A stretch of DNA of 64,000 bases from Pomacea canaliculata. Lineage: Eukaryota; Mollusca; Gastropoda; Architaenioglossa; Ampullariidae. The notes below the pieces were generated by a model. The model saw only the letters and a list, made by a program, of their open reading frames with translations. It was not told the origin of the DNA and ran no database searches. The DNA lies in contig NC_037590.1 in the NCBI RefSeq assembly GCF_003073045.1, forward strand, positions 3,684,016 through 3,748,015, in the 5' to 3' direction. Both the position numbers and the translations under genes were made by a program. Positions 21,701 through 34,500 of the stretch are shown one piece after another; the first letter of the stretch is position 1, and each line of letters opens with the position of its first letter.

Positions 21701-24700
21701 CCTGTGGAAAAGAACCAACCAAAATCCCACTAGCGAAGACCTCAAAAAGCGCAGATGGGGCTGGATGGGACACACCCTGAGCAAATCACCTGACACTGTT
21801 GCCAAGCAGGCATTTGACTGGAATCCTCAGGGGAAGATGAGAGTTGGGAGACCAAAGCAGACTTGGAAAATAACAGTAGAAAGCGAGGCAAAGGACATCA
21901 GAACCACATGGGCACTACTGAGGGGGGCTGCCCAAAACCGGGTCTACTGGTGAGGTGTTGTTGCGGTCCTATGTTCCTCAAGGAGTAACAAGGACTAAAC
22001 TAAACTAGGTACTTAAAGTTGCCAGTTGGCTTTAACCATTCCAGCTGGTTGCAGCTTTTTAAAGATGAGACAGCATATGAATGGGGTTGCAATATTTCTC
22101 TCCAGTTTCTGTTTTAAAATTGAATTAACCAAATAATTTTAGTTCTGTCCTATTAGATGCTATATAACTGATGACAGCTTGAAAGGTGGCTTTTTAATAA
22201 GCTAGTTAACAAGAACACATGCACATGAGAACACACACATACTTGCAAGCACACACACATACAAACCACACGGATACCCATATATACCACATTTAGACTG
22301 ACAGTTCTTGTCACACAAAAGCAGGTCAAGCTTAAATGATGCTTGGGTAGGTTAAAGCTTTTGTGTGAGCTGTACATAAACCGTGAACCTATAAAACGGC
22401 AGTGACAAAGAGTTTTTCTCACTACATAATAGAAGCTTTAAATACAACTTAAAACACCAGGCAGGTGTGCTTGTATCAAATGAAACTACTTGCATTTTGT
22501 TGCACATGGAATTCTGTGCATAGTTTTACTGAAGTTTCCCTCCATTTATTTTTTTTTTTTACAAACAAAGCCTGTATATGCCACAAAACACATCTATTTG
22601 GTTCCTTGAAATCTTTTCTCTTAACTACCATTTTGTTACCTGTAACCACTGAAATAAAAATATAGCTTCATTGCACATGGAATCTGGAAAATATAACGCT
22701 ATTAATTCTCTTCTCTAAATGATAACTCCTTCAACAATCTGTAATATCATGAAAGAATATGCATGTAAATAACCTCAACAGGACTTAGTTTCAATTTATA
22801 TTTTCTGTGAAAGGTTGTGGTTTGTCAGTCTATAATGACTTTGCAAACATCTTCCATTGTCCTTTTCCATCAAAATTCCAAGGGCAGCTTAAAGTACAAA
22901 AAAGGTGTAACTGCTAAGATATTTGAGTGTTTTCTTTGCCTTGCAGTTATCTGGTCAAGGCGCGGTTGCCAAGAATGCAGTTAACAGGATGAAACCAAAA
23001 ACCCTTTGTGGTAGAAAATCAATATCCTTCCTCTCAGTCCTAGAGGAAAATCTTAAGTGAGGCTTAAAAGGATTACTGCAGGTGCTTGATAAGTTATGTT
23101 TTCTCTTGTCAAATAAGTCCCAAGATTGCTGGAAAAGTTCCTCTTCTAAGAACAGACATGAGAGTGTGTGTGTGTGTGTTCCTAAAGACAATCTTGCATT
23201 CAATAAAATTTACATAATATTAAAGATAGGCAATGAATGAAAGATGGAAAAATAGGAGAAGGGAGAGAAATTATGGAAAGAAAAAGAAAAAGAGTGAGGA
23301 AGATAAGGATCAAACCTTCCTTTGTTCAAATCTCTTATATTTTGAAGTTCAACTGTTTGTCTGGAAGTTAAGAATACTTGCTGGATGAGTGCTGTTTGCA
23401 GCTGCTAAGCAATCCATTATTTCTCAACGGTCATGATGTTAAGACCCAAGTACAGTAATGTTTATTTTGGTTTGGCAACCCCATAGAAAGCTATCTAAGC
23501 CAAAAAAAAAGCCACAAAACCCCCATTGAATCAGTTGAATAGGTGGTAGGATAAAATTACTGGGACCGTTTATGCTGGGGTATATGAAAAGACTCATACT
23601 GACCCACCTAAACCTTTTTTCAATGGGTAGGATTAATCATCCCACATTTTATTCCTGACTTTTTTGTGTCCAGTCAAGGTTTATATAATGCTCTTTGATT
23701 ATTCTGTTCAGGACAAGGGCTTTAGGGTAATTGAAAGATAGGCATTATCAGCATATCTTTTAAAAGGCAATACGCTTCTTGCTTGTTTTAATGCATGTAG
23801 GGATATGAAACAAATGAATGTTTTGAAAATATATTTATAACCCTTAAAATGTAAATTTTGATTGTTATTCTTACTTCATCTCACCTTTACATAAATAAGA
23901 ATACATTTTTTTAACTAGACTGTTCTTGAATCTTGTTTGATCTTTCGTATTATGTTTTGTATCAGTTTTGGGATCGTATATCTAGATATTCGAAATGACA
24001 GAGGTTTTTAACTAAAGAGAATAAAGCTTGTATTCCTTGCATGAAAAGGAATTATTCTCTCAGAATTTTGAAATAAGTGTTGTTATAAACTTAATCCAGT
24101 TATCTGAAAAAACATTTTGACCTTAGATTAGCTTTTAACATGTACAAACAAAAGGCACAAGGGGAGAAGTGAAAACTATTCTTGTCTTTTAACAGAACAC
24201 AATTTTCACTTTTTACTTTGCTCATGATTTAAGTTGCTAACCTTATATTATGACTAGTTGATACAGCATTGGTCATCTTTCAGACACAAGCATTATTCCT
24301 ATTTTAGAACAACAGCTTTAACAAACTTTCTAGAAATTTTTTGTTGCACATTTTTATGACTGTTTGAAAACATACCTGCATAAGCATGACCTCCTCAGTC
24401 AATGACTGATTGATAAACCGCTCTTGATGCACTTCTTCAATAAGAATTCGCCATTTCTGATTCACACACAGTGCATTAACCAAGGATGCCTGGTCCAGAA
24501 AACTGAGAATATATTTTGCCAGGTGAACTGGCAGGCATCTAATAAAGTCCTTGTACTTTGATGCACCTGAATATGCCTTGCAAGAAGTTAGGATGGTGCA
24601 TGTTGCTGGATCAACAATATAATCGTTACTGTCATTTACCGAGTCAGTATCCATATCAATGTTCTGTCTATGCATTGCAGTGTTTTTAAGGATCTCTTTT

Positions 24701-26815
24701 CCAGTGAAAGGGTCATCAGTGACGTTTGAATAATGTGTTCTGGCTTGTGCTAACAGATGCAAACCTGGGATTTTTTCAGAATGGTAGGAATATTCTGTGG
24801 TAGCTATGGAGGCTGTTTCTGTATAGTCTGGAAATAAATCTGCAACAAGGAAAAGAAGACAAACCTGGACACATCAATAAAGAAATCTTGGAATATGTTG
24901 TAAGGAACACACATCAAGAACATAAATAGGAGAAAAATTAAATTCATGAACATACACACACACTCCCTCTCTCTAGCTCACAAATCCAGTTGTATGGGTC
25001 AATTGCTTAACAGTAAAGAATTTGAGTTGAGTCTTTCTCTCTCTGTGACATATAACTTTTGGATAGCTCATGTTTGTTTAAAACAACATAGCTGAGGCAG
25101 TCCTCACCATGCAATAGTGCTAATGGTTGTTGTTAAGTATCTTTCGTATAACCAAAATGTCTGATAGCGTTCTCAGAAAAAAATATCATAATATTATCAG
25201 ATTGCAAAGATTAATCCATTGACGAAACATGGGACAGAGGGATAAAAATGTCAGCACGTGCAATCAATCTTATAATGCTGATCTATTGCTTTCAATAAGA
25301 TCAAGAAACACTAGGACTAGTCAAGTGTACAACTGGCAAGTCAAGTGATTGAGTGGCTTTAGAAAGGCATAGAGGTCACAAAGTATAAATGTTATAATAA
25401 TTCTTTGATAACTTATCTTTGCCCTATCTTTTCTACAAAGAACAAAAATGTAGTACCGTTCAAAATAACCCCATCTTTTAAAAAAACCTCTTGAATGTTC
25501 TCTCTAAAGTACTTTCACATTCTTATTGCATTTTCCAATAGTTTTAAAAGTTAAAATGTCAGAGATACCAATCTTCTAAAAAATAATAATTTTTTAGAAA
25601 GATGAAAAGGATGAACATAGCTTCTCTTTCACTCATATTCACAAACTCTTTCTCTCTCTCTCACATACAGTGACAGGAAGAGCAAAACAGACTTCTTTGA
25701 GATGCACAGAGAATATTACACTACAGCAAAACATTTCAGTTCTTATCTTTCTTCCTCAGATTAAAGAAATTCTATTGCTTGGCTGTATGATTGGAATAAG
25801 TAGATTTATGCAAATTTTCTTTAATTAAATTCCAAAGAAGACAATGTGGCAAAATACTGTATCCTTACAGAAGCTTAACTCTTATTCAATAAATGATTAA
25901 TGTAAAATAATTTTGCAATATGTCACAACTAATCACCAGTAATTAAGCATTTAAATATTTATTAGATCTCTTTATTTCCAGAGGATTTATCAATCACTTT
26001 TCCTGTTGCTAGCTAATGCTTATCATGTGAAAACTTGAATCCTTTATATAACATACTGGACTCCTATATTAGTATGGTGTAGTTAAAAATAAGGTTAAGA
26101 CCTGTAAAAGAAACAAACTCTCTTTCTCTTCCTTTCTTTCTTTCTCCTGCATATCTGCAAACAGACACTTGCTGGCACATGTGCACATACATATTTTTAA
26201 GTACACACATATGCACACAACTGTACCTGATGATCTTTCATCTGCTTTTCTTTCAGAGACAAGCAGCATTCTGGCTTGAGCATGCAAAAGACTTAAAAGA
26301 TGAGCATCACACATCTGCAGCAAACCGAACACAAAGTTAGCTTTTGACCAATAAGGTACTTGCACAAACCAGTCCCAGATAGATGTGATATACTGCATAA
26401 CATCTTCTTCATTCAAAGCTCTGTCTGCGCTCAAAGTCATAGCATCGGTGTCCAGGCTTGGCTGAGTCCGCATTCGTGAATATATAAAATCCTTCATTAC
26501 TACTGACTGGAGGAGTGAAACCATTTGTTCCAGAAGGTCAGTACTCTGGATTCTTCTTAACAGACCAAGCATGAACTTTTTCTTAGAAAAGTCTCCTAGA
26601 CGGAAGAACCACTCTCTCACTTCCTTCAGTTTCAGGTTCAGTTGACATGTCTCACACTCACCACATGTTGTAGTTTTCCCATTGTTAATGCATCGAAGTT
26701 CATGAGCTTTGCCCAGATTAAACTCATACTGTTCTATATTGTCTTTAGAATGCTTCATGTCTCCACTCTCCATTATTGGAGTATTGGAGTTCACGTACTC
26801 ACAAACTTCCAGCAT
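14126..26815 (-). CDS. FBXW10: F-box/WD40 protein, FBXW10-like
   Basis: This is a putative substrate receptor of an SCF ubiquitin ligase. Nine exons chain in phase: 26815-26227, 24839-24376, 19552-19317, 18895-18692, 18440-18319, 18065-17917, 16957-16815, 16277-16119, 15833-14126, for 1257 residues. An N-terminal Cys pair with CGECETCQLNLK and the DFIYSRMR segment parallel FBXW10. The F-box is at about 305-345 (KDFIRCLPVHLAKYILSFLD). The FBXW10-type linker ANPVYANDV and MEERNVFCGAYNVMVLSN follow. WD repeats run at about 425-690 (GHAGSVRSVYLCEKRGMVFS, GHHGPITAIKFDRWHIITSS, FLKVITxCSDGRMRIWN-type blocks), ending in LLLLHFEHVEWDY as in FBXW10. About 550 further residues form a low-complexity tail in one exon. 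It is head-to-head with the dynein gene. Confidence 0.85.
17735..17758 (+). repeat. ATT trinucleotide microsatellite
   Basis: A short (TTA)n run of about seven units in an intron of the FBXW10-like gene. Confidence 0.6.
21007..21120 (+). repeat. 57-bp tandem duplication
   Basis: Unit 1 (21007-21063) starts GTTAACTACTAAAGCAAGGT and unit 2 (21064-21120) starts ATTAACTACTAAAACAAGGT. The units have the same length and both contain TAGGT, GTACA, GGTTTA and TCACATT in order, with about a dozen substitutions. Confidence 0.75.
21132..21180. repeat. 11-bp perfect inverted repeat
   Basis: CCGAGACCAAC (21132-21142) and GTTGGTCTCGG (21170-21180) flank a 27-nt loop. It lies between the tandem duplication and the LINE fragment. 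Confidence 0.7.
21318..22012 (+). mobile_element. Non-LTR retrotransposon fragment, RT C-terminus, 3' end
   Basis: The reading [20 protein letters not shown] and then [20 protein letters not shown] is the region after the catalytic core of LINE reverse transcriptases. Further along, RVGRPKQTWK and AKDIRTTWALLRGAAQNRVYW match the usual C-terminal block. Several in-frame stops and shifts break it, so it is a decayed copy. The 3' end is a short ACTAAACTAAACTA tail, typical of elements that end in short tandem repeats. It is more than 90 percent alike to the fragment at 44.2 kb by eye. Confidence 0.75.
22200..24300. other. Intronic sequence without recognised features
   Basis: AT-rich intron of the FBXW10-like gene with CA/GT-rich stretches (22200-22280, 23165-23181). 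Nothing else is supported. Confidence 0.5.
24840..26226 (-). other. Intron 1 of the FBXW10-like gene
   Basis: 1.4 kb phase-1 intron (donor TCAG|GTACAG, acceptor CCTTGTTGCAG). It contains short CT-rich stretches near 25030 and 25650. No gene was recognised. Confidence 0.7.
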
Positions 26816-27499
26816 ATTTTTTTAAAATGTGCCGATTTGACAAATAATAATTAGTGAATGTTTCACAGCTGTAGCTTTTCAGTGTATTGTTCCATCCTAT
26901 TATCACCTGTGCCAACAACAACAACAAGAAATCAAATGATTGTTAATTTAAACAATTTTTAAGCTACTAATGATGAATCATTTCAATTTTATGTAAGTCT
27001 TGCTAATTTTCTAGCTAGCGTTTTTAATTTTATTTTTAATTTATTATATAATTATAGACAAAACGATCACGTATAGCCAAAGCATACTTATACTTGTCTA
27101 ATAGTACGTATAGTAGTTTTTATATAAACCACAACTAAAAATAAAACCCTTCTAAATTGGCTTCATTTAGCAAACCATATCTGGCAGAAGTAACATTCAT
27201 TGGAATGATAAATAGATTCACTGGTGTCGCCCGAGATAACTGGACAGGAAGACAGCCTAACTCTAATTTAATTGTAGTCTCTCACCACATCGAAATCAAT
27301 CATTTTTTTCTAAAAAGGCACAGCCATCATTTTGACGCCGATCTAGGACAGGAAGATTAAAATTCAATAACTCACCTTGTGCACACTATCAGTATTTCCT
27401 GTCAGTACTCAAATGCTGAAGGCCATGCGCGTTTTGATCGCGTACTATATATTGGTAGGCTCCGTCAATGCACATTTAGATCGGCTCCATTGGACGCCT

Positions 27500-27513
27500 G
27501 TCCCCAAGGCAAC
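27500..27513. promoter_or_regulatory. X-box-like RFX motif 1
   Basis: GTCCCCAAGGCAAC has a perfect right half-site (GGCAAC) and a one-mismatch left half with a 2-nt spacer, against the RFX consensus GTNRCC-N0-3-RGYAAC. An inverted CCAAT (ATTGG) lies 8 bp upstream, a common companion of X-boxes. Confidence 0.5.
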
Positions 27514-27600
27514 GTCATGTTATGCGTGCTCAGTTGTGTCCCCTGATGTTCTTGCTAAATTCCCTCCCAATCGAACCTTTTGTTGTTGTTGATAGTTTCT

Positions 27601-27614
27601 GTCTCAAAGGCAAC
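27601..27614. promoter_or_regulatory. X-box-like RFX motif 2
   Basis: GTCTCAAAGGCAAC has the same geometry as motif 1 and an identical GGCAAC half-site. The left half is degenerate. It lies 101 bp from motif 1. Confidence 0.35.
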
Positions 27615-28540
27615 AATTGCTACAGAAAATTAGTTATGTTATGATAATTTGTAAATAGAAAGATTATTATGAAAATGTTGCTCTTATCAACATTAAACTC
27701 AAACCAGATCAAATTGAAGTTCAGTGATTAGTAGTAGTAGCCTCCCCCTGATGCGCCGAATTTAATATTTTCTGCAAGCATTTCTTCCTATTCAGAGCTT
27801 TGATTCTTGAAATCAACATTTTATTACATAATCTGTATGTAACAATTCATATGCGATGTTGTAGATATTGTAAAACAATCTTTTCTGTCAACAGGATGAT
27901 CCGTTTCTTTCACAAATATTTTCTCCGTCGTCTGCTTTCCAGCAGCCAAAAAGAGGCTAAGTGCTTAGCAACTGGAAGCCCGGATATCGCTTGCCAAAAT
28001 GGAACCCGTTACCTGTCTATTTGTGGTCCGAGGCTTATCCATTAGACAAAAAATGTGATTAAATTCATCGAATATACTTAACAGAGAGACTGTCCTGTCC
28101 TGTACAAAGATATACCATTTCATTACCGTGGAGTACGAACAACATTTGTAGACGTCAAAAATGGCACTAGAACGAGCAAAAGTGAGATGGATCTTTCTCA
28201 TTTTAAACATTTTGTTGATTATCTGTAGTGTAGTAAACCAGGGAATTTAATTTTTGTGATTTTCTAGGAGGAAAATTAGCCCAATCTTTGGTGATGCATA
28301 CCGTATATTACGTTTTGTTGTATAGTTTGTTGTCGCCATTTATATTAGGATGTTATTTATCCTGTTGCCTGTCTTATTACTACACATTTCAACAAATGAT
28401 CATTCAGAACTAGTAAAAATATAAGATATTTTTATGTGCTAAGAGTATATATATCAGCCATAATTGAAGCAAAATCAAATGGCAGTCATTGAAAAGATGC
28501 TTACTGCATTTCTGACTTTTGGCCAAAATATGATGTGCAG

Positions 28541-31500
28541 ATGATGGAAACACCTTTTCAGAGCTGCAGCAAAAGTAAAGGCCTTCCTGGCCTTCCTCCA
28601 TTGCCAGCTTTGGCAGCAAATGATCCATCAGACCTTTACCAGGTAAATAATGACAATATGCATAGCAAAAGTGTTAAAATTTTACAGAGATTTAATAACT
28701 TGTGAATATCATCATATCACTTTCAATCACTTTCAATGATCATGGCATCAAAGTGTTTTAGAATGATTTGGAGATTATTGGAAAAACATTTAGAGTGCAC
28801 CTGGAGCTGAGTGGAAAATAAATTAAAGAAAAGAGACCATTAGTCTGTGTCTTAGGAAGAGTGAAAAGTAGTTAACATAGTTGCAGAGAAAAGTTCATGT
28901 AACACAGCATCTTCTACATAAAGCTCCATCGATGAAAAGTCACCCTTTCAATAAATATGTTCAAAGGTTTAATGTAAATAATATAAAATAATATAAAAAT
29001 GAAAAAGGTACGATTTTGCTCCAAACTATTAAAATTAGCAAATGGCAGAATAGATACATCAGAAATTCTATTCCTGGGAGAAACATTCAGCATTCAAGAC
29101 AATCTTTAGTTCTCTCTATCTGGGATGTAACGCTCATTATGCTTTTTAATAAAATAAATTCTGATGAATTGTGTAATGTGAGTTGTCGCTACATACTTAA
29201 CACTGAATGCATAAGTCAACGTTAACACGTTCTTTTATTCATTAAGACACAGAGATTTGCCAATAGGCTTTCCATATCTTTATTATTAGTCCAAGATTAA
29301 AATTCATACTGCAGTTTCTTTGTTTTTTCTCAATTAGTGTACTGAACATTCAAGAATCAAAGTAAAATTAATATTACCACAATGTTTCATTAATGAAGTA
29401 TAAATACCCATTATTATTATTAAGTGACAGAACCAGAATACAAAATATAAAATTATTTCCCTTTAAGCATATAGTTTCAAAACTCCCCACTTAGTGTTCT
29501 CATAATAAGTTTCTGAAATCTTTATCTTGAACATATTAATATCCTCCAAGTTGAGGTATCATCAGCATTCAATAATGGGAAACAAAGATCACCAACTCTT
29601 ATAATCAATGTCAATTTGTCTATACTAGGGGTGGGCAAAGTTTCTCAAAATTGTAAGCTATGCAGCAGGCTGGTAACATACCAAAAATCCACACCTGGTA
29701 CTTACACAACAAACCTAGTTATAATGGAATGGACAACAAATGAGTACATAATGGCATTCACTTACCCAATTTACTATGTAAACTGAAGCTGTTTGAATTC
29801 ACTCACAATAAAACTTTAAAACCAGCCTTTCCTTTGAAGGCAGCCACTCCCATTGCTCTCTAACAACTACATCAGACATGTCAGCCATGTTATTTTTTTT
29901 TTTTTAAATCTTTGTTGGACTGCCAGTTTCCAATGCTGTTGTACTTGATAAATTAAATTTCAGTCAAATTAACCTAGGCTGAATACAAAATATAAAAACA
30001 AGTGCACTTTATATTTTGCCAGATGAGTCGGTTCAAAGACGTTCAGGGACTGAATCTGGATCATAGACCATACTTTACACATTCTCACCACACCAGTCCA
30101 CACTGCCATACACATACTCTAACAAGAAGCACTAATTCAACAGTCTGTTCTTGACATTAACCTCATTTATTTTATTTTCTTCTATTTATTTGTTATTTTT
30201 CAGATTGTTCTCCGAAACAGTGAGCATCCTCCTATTATGAAAGGTACATCATGGACATTGGCCTCACCATTCAAGGAACAAAAGTACCATCGATCACCAA
30301 GTGAATCTATAGCCAACAATTATACTCCATCTGCAAGTGATCTGAAACTTAAAGACTTACCAAAGCTTACACGAGCAAGGACAAAAGGTAATATTACTGC
30401 ATCTTAGCATTTTTCTTTAGTTTTCTTCTAAAATCTTAATCTGCTTTATTTATGTGACATTAGTAGAAAGTTGCATTACAATGTAAGGTTACATTTGTTA
30501 AGAATTATCTGTTTAGGACATCATTGATATTTTTTAATGGAAGCTCAGTTATCCCTTTACCTTTCGCTATGCATTATACATTAATTATTCTTTACTTTAA
30601 TTTATGATGTCCATGGAAAGCTCTGTGAAAAAACATGAGCATTATCTTTATAAGCACATGATTACCATCATCATACTTACTGTCTCTTTCTTCATCTTCA
30701 AGCAAGATAACATCATTAGAACCACCATCATTACTTGATATATCAAATATCCTCTATGGTGTTCTACAAAAATGTAATTTGACTTTCAGCTAAAAGGCTG
30801 CCTTGTGTCAACAAGAGGGGTGGGTTTCCAGCCTTTGTCCTTTACAACATTAATGTGTTAATGTTTATATGTTAATTGCCAGACCAATGCTTTCCAGTTT
30901 TGCAGCCCTGTTTGCACAGCTAATCACAATGCAGACATTTCTTATGTTGCTTATCATCAAAGTCCTCTACATTTTATCATAGACATCTCCTTAGCTAGAT
31001 ATTTTGCAAAGTGCCATGCTTTATTTCTTCTCTCCGTCTGAATATATAATGATGTATAAATAACAGTTATGTACTTTGTAGTGGACTTTGACTTCTGTTG
31101 TCAGATTTAATTTTCATGGTTTATTTGTTTTGAATTGTCTTAAATAGCAAAAATATATACATTTTTGGTATTACGCAGTCTCTTCACCAATGAAAATTAC
31201 CCAAATTTGAGCACTAAGAGTATTTAACCATGTTGCTATCATCGAAATAGCACTGGAAAGTAGTAATAATCAAAGGGAGGAGAGGAAAAATTGTAGAAGT
31301 TATTAATTCTCTGCTCATCTGTTGTAGGTGATAATAAGGTGGAAATGTAAAGACACAGAACTACAATAACTTTTTTTTTTAGGTGAAAAACAAATGAGTT
31401 GTACAAACCCCCCTTTTTGCTTTTTCATGAGAGAGCGACTTCACATGGCATACAGCAAAGTTATTTGATCTCAGAACGAGTCCCTAGGCTTGGAGGTTCA

Positions 31501-34500
31501 CCTTTATGTTGGTGGTACCCATTTTATTTATTTTCATAACTCAGATCCTATAGAGAGGACTATAAAGTTTCCAGGAATACAAATTTTGCAACAGTTTATA
31601 CATACAAATGCCCATGTATTTTTATATACACATCACAACTACCTTTACAACAACAAAACAAAACTACATTCACATATGCTCTTTCTTTGTTCTTTTGCAA
31701 GCTTTTGATCTCTTTTATTCTGTTTATCTTTTTTTTTTCTCTTTCACATATACACGAACACACACACACATATGCATATGCACGCATTTACCATACACAC
31801 ACCTATGAATGCATGCATGCAGAGAGGAGGACAAAATGAATATACATTCATCACATTCATTGCTCTCCTGTGGTACTTTAAGTATTTTCTATGTGTCCTA
31901 AGCGCTTGTTTGAGTTTTATTTTTCTTGTTGTTTTTTGGTTTGTTTTTTTTTGCATGTCACACTCTTGCTGTTATATATTTTGCCTTATATTTATGCATT
32001 CCTAAAGTGTTTACACACACCAGACAAGAATCTTATTGCTTATATTTATCTTGTATATATGTATTCTAAATGCAGCCACTATCAAGCTCAGTATATGCAG
32101 ATGGAAAGTTAACTTATATGAAAAGATTGTTAATGTGGCTTAATCTGCTTTAATTAAGTCTAAGGAAGGAATTTATGTTAGAGATGTTAGTTTTAAAAAT
32201 GGAATCTGTCATTTAGATAACTGTTCAGATAAACAGACTTTTGAGATTAGCCAGAATTTTTTCTGCATTACATTTTGGCCATTGTCTGCTTCTTTAAGAC
32301 ATGAGGTTGTAATTGTTTCTTCCAGGCCTGCAGGATGAATACGCAGGTCATGTGTGGTGGGGAGATACGTTTTTACAAATTTGATGCTTTTTATCAAAGT
32401 CATCACAACTTTATATTTTATTCTGTTATATTTTACTGTTTTGGTTTCTGTTTGGCTAAAGTAAGGCACAGATTGATGAAAAACAAGAATGATACAAATA
32501 CAAAACAGATTTGTTAATCTTTTTCATGAAATTGTTGTCTGTCAATGGTAACATTAGAACATTGCATAAAACTTCAACACAGGTTAAAAGAACATAAAAT
32601 GTCTACATTCTATTCTAGTTTTCCATTTGTAATCATTTATGCTGGCACATAGTCAAAATATTAAAAAATCTGTATACATTCATTTATAATAAAACATATT
32701 GTCAAATTTATTAGATGATTTACTAAACTACATTAACATTGATATTTATTAAGTAAGCTGAAAGCTGATACTTGGAAATGAAATATTACAATTGTTGCCT
32801 TTTAAGTCATTTTCAATTATGCTTTAAGCTTGTTTCTTTTCAAAGTTGATGGTTTGATCAAAAGTCCTTGCAAGCCTGAAAGTCTGCAAAGGTGCAAAAC
32901 AACTTTAGACAGGGGAATCAATGGACTTAGCAGGTATACATTTGTAATCTTTCTTACAGATTATTTTGTTCATGGCAGTAATATAATAAAATGAATTATA
33001 CAGTGCAGACTATCAGTATAGGTGGCCTGAGAAATTGGAATCAAATACACATGCATCGAACAATCATAAATGTATAAACACATACACATGCACAGTATCA
33101 GCTAGAAAAAGTATTTAACATTTGAATGTAAATAAATTAAAGAGTTGCATTCTAAGACAAAGTGTTTTCTGCAGTGAAGACAAAGGCTTCAAGGCACTTG
33201 TACTACTTCCAATACAAGAAGTTACCAATATGCCCCCAAGCCGTCCACTCACACCCACAGAACAGATTGACATCATGCTAGCAATAGAGAGTGAAGATAT
33301 GTGTGAAGCAGGTGTCTCATCAGAAAGAGACGAAGAGGTAAGAAGTGACAGGCTGTTCATCATCTGCATTTGACTTACACTTCTATTTTAAATTTCTTGC
33401 TTGCTTTTTTTTCAAGCTTAGAAGCACAAATCAGGTCCTATGGTTGTCAAGATAATCCCTGTGATTGATAATACAATAATAAAAACAATAATAAAATTCA
33501 TGTTTATATTGTGCCAGGTTCTAGCTAAAGCTAGAAGCTATACTCATTGTGCACAATACATATCAAAGCACAGGCATTCACATTCGCACACACACGTTAA
33601 TTTAATTTTCCTCCCGCAAACTTAAATATTATACAGTATTGATATTTTTGAGAATCAACAAAAATGATTTGTTATTGCAGCGGTACTATTACTACATCCA
33701 GAAAGGAGTACATAAAGATATGCTGGCAGGGCAGCCTCCTGAACAGTTGCAGGCAATCCAGCGCTTAGTTCCAGAGAAATATCTGACCAGTTCTTTCCTC
33801 TCTGGCCTGCGGGATAAGCTGCTGGAAGAAATTGATCAAGCCTATGACTTCAGTGCTCGCAAGGCAATAGGTTAGAACACTTGAAACAAAATGAATATTA
33901 CCTGTAACTGCTGCTTCGTGTTTTTGTAGGAATGAAGATACACTTGTTTCAGGCATCAGATATTCATAAGGAGGAATATTTTTTATTAATTTTGAGAACT
34001 TAAACTTGCACATTTTTGGGTTTCAGTTGACTACGTGTTGCAAGACCCAGCAGAGAGGGATCGACTCTTTATCAAGTGGATTCCAAAGCCATTCCCACAA
34101 AGGTAATTATATAAAAGCATCTGTCAGATGGTGTGAAACGGATTACCAAGTGTAATGTATCTGCCTGTACATGCAACCTCATTATTCTGTTATCATCATT
34201 ATTTTATTTTCCTATTATCTTCATCATTACCATCATCAGTATCATCACCACCACTTTATCAATTCTTCACCATATTATGGTTTCACTATTCTGTTTGGAT
34301 CTTTAAAAAGTCAATGGCATTTTAAAGTCCAAAGCTATATCATTAAAAGTGCACTTTTAAAATAAAACTGATTGATTTTGTTGCCTTTGGCATATTAACA
34401 GCAGCTGTGAATGCCACAATGTGACCATCAAACTGTTTGCAGGGTGATTCGTGCCCCTGTGCCATGGCACGACACATGCAAGGAAATGAAGACATACAAC

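Larger units (their letters stand above)
19553..24375 (-). other. Large intron 2 of the FBXW10-like gene
   Basis: 4.8 kb between the F-box exon and the linker exon, in phase 0. It contains a 57-bp tandem duplication, an inverted repeat and a LINE fragment near 21.0-22.0 kb, and a short GT run near 23165. No independent gene was recognised. Confidence 0.7.
26816..28540. promoter_or_regulatory. Divergent promoter region, FBXW10-like / dynein heavy chain
   Basis: 1.7 kb separates the two start codons. The section 27400-27560 is the most CpG-rich part of the area (ATGCGCGTTTTGATCGCGTA) and is flanked by AT-rich sequence, so it is the likely promoter core. Two X-box-like motifs lie here. A short upstream ORF (ATGGAACAATACACTG, minus strand near 26893) may precede the FBXW10-like start. 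5' UTR exons are likely on both sides but were not defined. Confidence 0.45.
28541..33870 (+). other. Dynein exons 1-5: N-terminal extension
   Basis: Exons 28541-28642, 30204-30387, 32846-32933, 33175-33337 and 33681-33870. They code for a poorly conserved, Pro/Ser/Lys-rich leader (first 179 residues) and then [10 protein letters not shown], where the conserved tail of this clade begins. Introns are long here (1.6 and 2.5 kb); intron 1 holds a hAT-like element. Confidence 0.8.

Noticed and set aside
27157..27592. Open plus-strand frames of about 70 codons in the divergent promoter
   Set aside because: No conserved motif, no splice partners, and they lie in the likely promoter core.
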